Position numbers and translations under genes: made by a program. A stretch of DNA of 64,000 nt from Vanessa cardui (lineage: Eukaryota; Arthropoda; Insecta; Lepidoptera; Nymphalidae). How positions within the stretch are numbered: the stretch's first letter is position 1; each line of letters opens with the position of its first letter. The stretch covers positions 6,820,001 through 6,884,000 of the forward strand of contig NC_061154.1 in the NCBI RefSeq assembly GCF_905220365.1, written 5' to 3'. This document shows positions 62,811-64,000 of this stretch, in pieces. The notes beneath the pieces were generated by a model, which saw only the letters and a list, made by a program, of their open reading frames with translations, had not been told where the DNA came from and did not search any database.

Positions 62811-62848
62811 TTATTATAAGATAATCCAATAGGATTATCTTATAATAA
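62811..62848. repeat. perfect 17-bp inverted repeat, 4-nt loop
   Basis: TTATTATAAGATAATCC (62811-62827), loop AATA, then the exact reverse complement at 62832-62848. AT-rich, but long enough to be noteworthy. Confidence 0.88.
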
Positions 62849-62849
62849 A

Positions 62850-63430
62850 AAAAACGTGTTTATTCATATATCAGCCCCCGATAAATAAGGAAAAATACTT
62901 TTTTGTTTAAAATACATTGGTAAATAAACATACCTTTATATACATTTATATATGTTTTTATGTGTAGCTGATAAGGTCTAAGTGAAGTTTTATTATAGTG
63001 ACAAATTTTATAGTGATTTCATTAATTACTTATTAATTAAAATATTAATAAAGCGGATGCTAGGAAATGTGTTCCATTTAAAAATGTTATTACTATAACA
63101 TGCCCCTTAGAATTTAGAATTTAATCGGAATTAAAAATACAATAGCTATTTATTATTTACAATACAATGTACTTAAATTGACGATGAATTTAATTAGTTT
63201 CGCCTTACTATCCAGCTCCGATTACGCCGCGAGTACCGGGCCGGCACTTCGATTAAATTCCAGTGAATTATTTCATTTTAGTAATTTCGGGCACCCTGTT
63301 TAATAGCACTTAGTTCGACCTTCTCTAAATAATCTATCGGATAACAGCGTAGACCAAGGATTTATAGGAGTCGTAGTTTTTAGTTGGTAATGCTTAGGGT
63401 TGCCAGGGACAAGAAAAACAGCCGAGAAGG
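62850..63430. other. promoter-proximal upstream DNA
   Basis: AT-rich until a GC-richer patch at 63205-63265 (ATTACGCCGCGAGTACCGGG and CCGGCACTTCG), which lies about 200-270 bp upstream of the inferred start site and is the natural place to look for proximal control elements. The 101-codon minus-strand frame at 63300-63605 is a shadow of the promoter and first exon. Confidence 0.45.
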
Positions 63431-63437
63431 GGAAATG

Positions 63438-63473
63438 TATAAAAGTGAATGCCGAGCGGGCGCGCGACTCAGT
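63438..63473 (+). promoter_or_regulatory. TATA box plus initiator core promoter
   Basis: TATAAAAG at 63438-63445 is followed by an arthropod-type initiator TCAGT at 63469-63473. Taking its A (63471) as +1, the first T of the TATA box lies at -33, the canonical distance for RNA polymerase II. Local composition changes abruptly from AT-rich to GC-rich at this point. A second TCAGT lies 70 bp downstream (A at 63541). TATA-Inr promoters in insects are often focused and regulated. Confidence 0.72.
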
Positions 63474-63622
63474 CGCACCGCGATCGAGAGAAGCAGCGGC
63501 CACGACAGGTGAGCCGACCAGAGCCAAGACGCGGTCACTCAGTTCGCGATCCGCGACTTGCCCGTAGCCCGCGCGACATCCGCGCTCTTTCAGCCATCTC
63601 GACACTCTTCCGTCTCTATGAG
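63471..63622 (+). other. candidate 5' untranslated first exon of a plus-strand gene
   Basis: From the inferred start, GC-rich sequence without any ATG runs to 63617. Two identical splice donors AG|GTGAGC follow: after 63508 (short exon, 38 nt) and after 63622 (long exon, 152 nt). The only ATG (63618-63620) would leave five coding bases before the second donor, so the exon is most likely entirely or almost entirely untranslated. AT-rich intron-like sequence begins right after the second donor. The coding exons lie outside the window, so the gene cannot be named. Confidence 0.6.
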
Positions 63623-64000
63623 GTGAGCTATGTTATTTTTATAATTGCTCTGCGACGCGAATAAAAATTTTAATAATAAATCCACTAAAAATGTATCTGT
63701 TACTAAAACGATTTTTTTTTGACAAAGCTTATGTTATTAAACCAGATTTATAATTCTAATTTAATCGTTGCCTTAAATAATAATACTATAAATCACGTAA
63801 CTATACTCAATAAATGTAATACGAGGATGTGAAAGCGAACTCGCTATATTTCGTAATGCAACAAGTACCTTCTCTCGACGAAACTGTCACTGGAAAATTT
63901 ACACTTTTAAAACTGGAATATGATATAAATATAATTTATAAACAGTGAAATAATAATATATTTCTGAATCTATACTTAAATTGGATGGTAACTTAAATGA
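63623..64000 (+). other. presumed first intron, start
   Basis: AT-rich sequence after the GTGAGC donor with no frame and no recognised repeat. No acceptor can be assigned before the window ends. Confidence 0.5.

Noticed and set aside
63300..63605. 101-codon minus-strand frame
   Set aside because: Antisense shadow of the GC-rich promoter and first exon.
63449..63664. 71-codon Arg-rich frame over the promoter
   Set aside because: Its ATG lies upstream of the inferred transcription start and the frame crosses both splice donors; Arg/Ser/Pro richness is an artefact of GC-rich sequence.
1..64000. CRISPR arrays, operons, bacterial promoters or insertion sequences
   Set aside because: No regularly spaced direct repeats and no prokaryotic gene organisation; the sequence is clearly eukaryotic.

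Overview
The window is strongly AT-rich eukaryotic DNA with no complete protein-coding gene. Every open reading frame is short (143 codons at most), low in complexity, and unlike any protein family I recognise. The density and type of interspersed repeats point to a lepidopteran insect, most likely a butterfly. They include two tRNA-headed SINE families, Helitron-like non-autonomous elements ending in CTAGT, and several small inverted-repeat elements. The assignment to Lepidoptera rests on recalled resemblance to repeats common in butterfly genomes; no search was run.

Layout. Positions 1-63.4 kb are intergenic or intronic sequence holding about 45 repeat copies or fragments. Family A (SINE with a tRNA head) occurs at 3.28, 49.5 and 58.2 kb. 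Family B (a second tRNA-headed SINE with GTT-rich or ACTTT-rich tails) has copies or fragments at 10.5, 13.5, 17.5, 19.2, 28.0, 29.7, 46.3, 52.7, 53.1, 53.5 and 62.3 kb. Family C (unclassified, about 300 bp) occurs at 3.8, 8.0, 10.7, 16.3, 21.2, 23.0, 36.6, 40.3, 46.5 and 57.8 kb. Two Helitron-like families, H and D, are scattered throughout. Inverted-repeat elements lie at 32.5-33.1 kb (an almost complete 592-bp fold-back), 34.35-34.62 kb and 55.41-55.75 kb. Between repeats the sequence is mostly AT-rich with a few GC-richer islands (about 34.8, 35.45, 35.85, 41.42, 44.87 and 63.2 kb) that could be cis-regulatory.

The clearest genic signal is at the right end. A GC-rich block contains a TATA box (63438-63445) and an arthropod initiator TCAGT (A at 63471) at canonical spacing, then an almost ATG-free exon with two candidate AG|GTGAGC splice donors (after 63508 and after 63622). 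I read this as the core promoter and 5' untranslated first exon of a plus-strand gene whose coding exons lie beyond the window. The preceding 63 kb would then be its upstream region, or an intron of another gene. The product cannot be named.

Structural highlights are the fold-back at 32.5 kb with about 99% identical arms, three short perfect hairpins (19, 19 and 17 bp arms), a SINE carrying a local inversion that looks like a template switch, a chimeric inverted SINE, a SINE nested in a Helitron-like element, and a 5'-truncated SINE with a 12-bp target-site duplication.
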